Shown one piece after another: positions 43,920 to 45,977 of a stretch of DNA of 45,977 nt; positions within the stretch are counted from its first letter, which is position 1; the number at the start of each line of letters is the position of its first letter. The notes beneath the pieces were generated by a model. It saw only the letters and a list, made by a program, of their open reading frames with translations, made no database searches and was not told the DNA's origin. The stretch spans positions 1-45,977 of the forward strand of contig JBBCJM010000092.1 in assembly GCA_037190175.1 (NCBI GenBank), in the 5' to 3' direction. This stretch comes from JBBCJM01 sp037190175. GTDB taxonomy: Bacteria > Pseudomonadota > Alphaproteobacteria > Rhodobacterales > Rhodobacteraceae. Both the position numbers and the translations under genes were made by a program.

Positions 43920-45977
43920 TTACCGCTCCTCCACCAGCACCTCGCGCTTGCCCACGTGGTTGGCGCGGGTGACCACGCCCTGATCCTCCATCTGCTCGAC
44001 CAGCCGCGCGGCCTTCTGATAGCCGATGCCCAGCTTGCGCTGGATGTAGGAGGTCGAGCATTTGCGGTCGCGCGCCACGATGGCCACCGCCTGGTCGTAG
44101 AGCGCATCCTCGGAATTGTCGCCGCCGCCCAGGCCCAGCACCGCGTCGATATCGGCCTCGCGCTCCTCGTCGGGGCCTTCCAGCACGCCGGACATATAGG
44201 CGGGCGGGCCGAAGCTCTTGAGGTGGTTGACGATCTCCTCCACCTCCTCGTCGCTGACGAACGGCCCGTGGATGCGGGAAATCCGCCCGCCGCCGGCCAT
44301 GTACAGCATGTCGCCCATGCCCAGCAGCTGCTCGGCCCCCATCTCGCCCAGGATGGTCCGCGAGTCGATCTTGGAGGTCACCTGGAAGGAGATCCGGGTG
44401 GGGAAGTTCGCCTTGATCGTGCCGGTGATCACGTCGACCGAGGGGCGCTGGGTGGCCATGATCAGGTGGATTCCGCTCGCCCGCGCCATCTGCGCCAGCC
44501 GCTGGATGCAGGCCTCGATCTCCTTGCCCGCGACCATCATCAGGTCGGCCATCTCGTCCACGATCACCACGATATAGGGCAGCGCGACGGGGGCGAATTC
44601 CTCGGTCTCGAACACCGGATCGCCGGTGTCGTCGTCGAAGCCGGTCTGGATGGTGCGGCGGAACATCTCGCCCTTGGCCAGCGCCTCGCGCACCCGGCCG
44701 TTGTAGCCCTCGATGTTGCGCACACCCATGCGGCTCATCTTGCGATAGCGTTCCTCCATCTCGGCCACAACCCATTTCAGCGCCACCACGGCCTTCTTGG
44801 GGTCGGTCACCACCGGCGACAGCAGGTGCGGGATGCCGTCGTAGACGGAAAGCTCCAGCATCTTGGGGTCGATCATGATCAGCCGGCATTCCTCGGGCGT
44901 CAGCTTGTAAAGCAGGCTGAGGATCATGGTGTTGATCGCCACCGACTTGCCCGAGCCGGTGGTGCCGGCGATCAAGAGGTGGGGCATCTTGGCCAGGTTG
45001 GCCACCACCGGGTCGCCGCCGATGTCCTTGCCCAGGGCCAGCGGCAGCCGCATCTGGCTGTCGCCGAAGTCGCGGGCGGCGAGGATCTCGCGCAGCACCA
45101 CCTTCTCGCGGTGGGCGTTGGGCAGTTCGATCCCGATCACCGAGCGGCCGGGCACGGTAGAGACGCGGGCGGACAGCGCCGACATGCTGCGAGCGATGTC
45201 GTCGGCCAGCCCGATCACGCGGCTGGCCTTCAGCCCCGGGGCGGGTTCCAGTTCGTACATGGTGACCACCGGGCCGGGGCGGACCGAGGTGATCTCGCCC
45301 TTCACCCCATAGTCGTCCCGCACGTTCTCCAGCATCCGGGCGTTTTCCTCCAGCGCCTCTTCGGAGAGCGTGTGGCGCTGGATCGAGGAAGGCGAGGTCA
45401 GCAAGGCCAGGGGGGGCAGTTCGTAGGCCGGGCCGGGCGCGGGTTCGTCGAAGCGCAGGCGGGGCTGGGCCTCGGCCATGGCCTGGCGCGAGGGCGCGGG
45501 CGGGCGGATCGCGGCGGTCTGCACCAGCCTTTTCGGCTCCGCGGCGGCCGCCGGGGCAGTGCGGGCGAAGGCCGGCGTGTCGTCCGCGAACACCGCCGGG
45601 TCCCAGTCGTCCTCGGGCTCGTCCTCCTCCTCCACCAGCGGCTCGGGCAGAACGAAGCTGCGCGCGGCAGGCTCCGGCTGAGGCGCAGGGGCGGGCGTGG
45701 GCGCGACCAGCGGCGCCGGGCCGCGGCGGCAGAGCGGCGGCTCGCGCCGGGCGATGGCGGCGGCCACGGCCGGCGCGGTGACCGAGGCGGTGGCGGCGCG
45801 GGCCTTGGCGCGGATCGCCTCGGCGATGCGGGCCCGCACCCGGTCGTCCCCCTCCAGCGGCTCCGGCGCGGGGGCGGGATCGGCCGGGGCCTCGTAGCGG
45901 CGCAGCAGGGTGGCCAGCAGCCCCTGCTTCTCGCGGGGTGCGGGGGGTTCGGCGGGGGCGCTCGCCGCCATCGGCGG
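43920..45977 (-). CDS. ftsK: DNA translocase FtsK, C-terminal part (5' end off window)
   Basis: The frame stays open to the right edge; the Met at 45971 is preceded by in-frame codons and is probably internal, since the 4-TM N-domain of FtsK is absent. Visible parts are a Pro/Ala/Glu-rich linker (first ~200 residues), then the motor. Walker A is GTTGSGKSVA and Walker B is YIVVIVDEMADLMM, followed by MATQRPSVDVITG. The C-terminal gamma winged helix has CSTSYIQRKLGIGYQKAARLV and reads KOPS. FtsK pumps chromosome DNA at the septum and activates XerCD at dif. Convergent with the OmpA-family gene, 17 bases apart. Confidence 0.95.
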   Translation of the reverse strand, partial: PPMAASAPAEPPAPREKQGLLATLLRRYEAPADPAPAPEPLEGDDRVRARIAEAIRAKARAATASVTAPAVAAAIARREPPLCRRGPAPLVAPTPAPAPQPEPAARSFVLPEPLVEEEDEPEDDWDPAVFADDTPAFARTAPAAAAEPKRLVQTAAIRPPAPSRQAMAEAQPRLRFDEPAPGPAYELPPLALLTSPSSIQRHTLSEEALEENARMLENVRDDYGVKGEITSVRPGPVVTMYELEPAPGLKASRVIGLADDIARSMSALSARVSTVPGRSVIGIELPNAHREKVVLREILAARDFGDSQMRLPLALGKDIGGDPVVANLAKMPHLLIAGTTGSGKSVAINTMILSLLYKLTPEECRLIMIDPKMLELSVYDGIPHLLSPVVTDPKKAVVALKWVVAEMEERYRKMSRMGVRNIEGYNGRVREALAKGEMFRRTIQTGFDDDTGDPVFETEEFAPVALPYIVVIVDEMADLMMVAGKEIEACIQRLAQMARASGIHLIMATQRPSVDVITGTIKANFPTRISFQVTSKIDSRTILGEMGAEQLLGMGDMLYMAGGGRISRIHGPFVSDEEVEEIVNHLKSFGPPAYMSGVLEGPDEEREADIDAVLGLGGGDNSEDALYDQAVAIVARDRKCSTSYIQRKLGIGYQKAARLVEQMEDQGVVTRANHVGKREVLVEER

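Noticed and set aside
45969..45971. ATG as true start of FtsK
   Set aside because: Frame stays open to the edge and the transmembrane N-domain expected for FtsK would be missing.
1..45977. tRNA, rRNA, IS or prophage genes
   Set aside because: No cloverleaf-like sequences, transposase, integrase or terminal inverted repeats of an IS were seen on either strand.

Overview
The window is GC-rich bacterial chromosome that reads as an alphaproteobacterium of the Rhodobacteraceae (Rhodobacter/Paracoccus-like). I base this on the NDUFA12-type complex I subunit next to an MlaD-like protein and a DUF2155 protein, a COQ9 family protein, a short bS21, accBC followed by aat, and the codon bias. No rRNA, tRNA, CRISPR array, IS element or prophage is visible. 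The family call is an inference; no species can be named.

Positions 1-20214 (all minus strand, so transcribed right to left) hold a type VI secretion system. The order of transcription is tssA, tssB, tssC, hcp, tagJ/impE, tssE, tssF, tssG, clpV, an unknown lysine-rich protein, a giant TssB-repeat-TssB'-TssC' fusion, a small unknown protein, vgrG, an unknown protein, a PAAR protein, and then an FHA protein that runs off the left edge and has its own candidate promoter. tssJ/K/L/M and the kinase/phosphatase genes are not here and are presumably further left. Divergent from tssA are two tandem paralogous genes of an unrecognised family (20484-21768). The most unusual object is the 1296-residue sheath-like fusion at 4384-8274. 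It joins a near-duplicate of TssB, about 15 Ala/Pro-rich repeats, about 8 acidic 'DLDALLGG' repeats, a second TssB-like domain, and a TssC-like domain lacking its C-terminal ~120 residues.

Positions 21769-25508 (minus) hold reductive pyrimidine catabolism genes preT and preA, with a VOC protein, a DedA-type membrane protein and a nested inverted repeat lying between them. Positions 25724-28272 (plus) hold accB-accC (acetyl-CoA carboxylase) and aat (N-end rule aminoacyl transfer). Positions 28236-29433 (minus) hold NDUFA12, an MlaD-like protein and a DUF2155 protein in an overlapping operon. Positions 29513-31978 hold a GT61 glycosyltransferase-RidA fusion and a methyltransferase.

Positions 32201-37827 hold pmbA/tldE, a CysQ-like phosphatase, an FAD oxidoreductase and mnmD (together resembling a split MnmC), and two tandem EamA transporters. 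Positions 37824-39530 (minus) hold COQ9 and a quinone oxidoreductase. These are followed by rpsU with a clear terminator, a tiny membrane protein, map, a CinA-type protein, a GNAT acetyltransferase, an OmpA-family protein, and the ftsK C-terminal part, which is cut by the right edge. Genes are tightly packed, with many ATGA/TGATG overlaps and several tail-to-tail overlaps.
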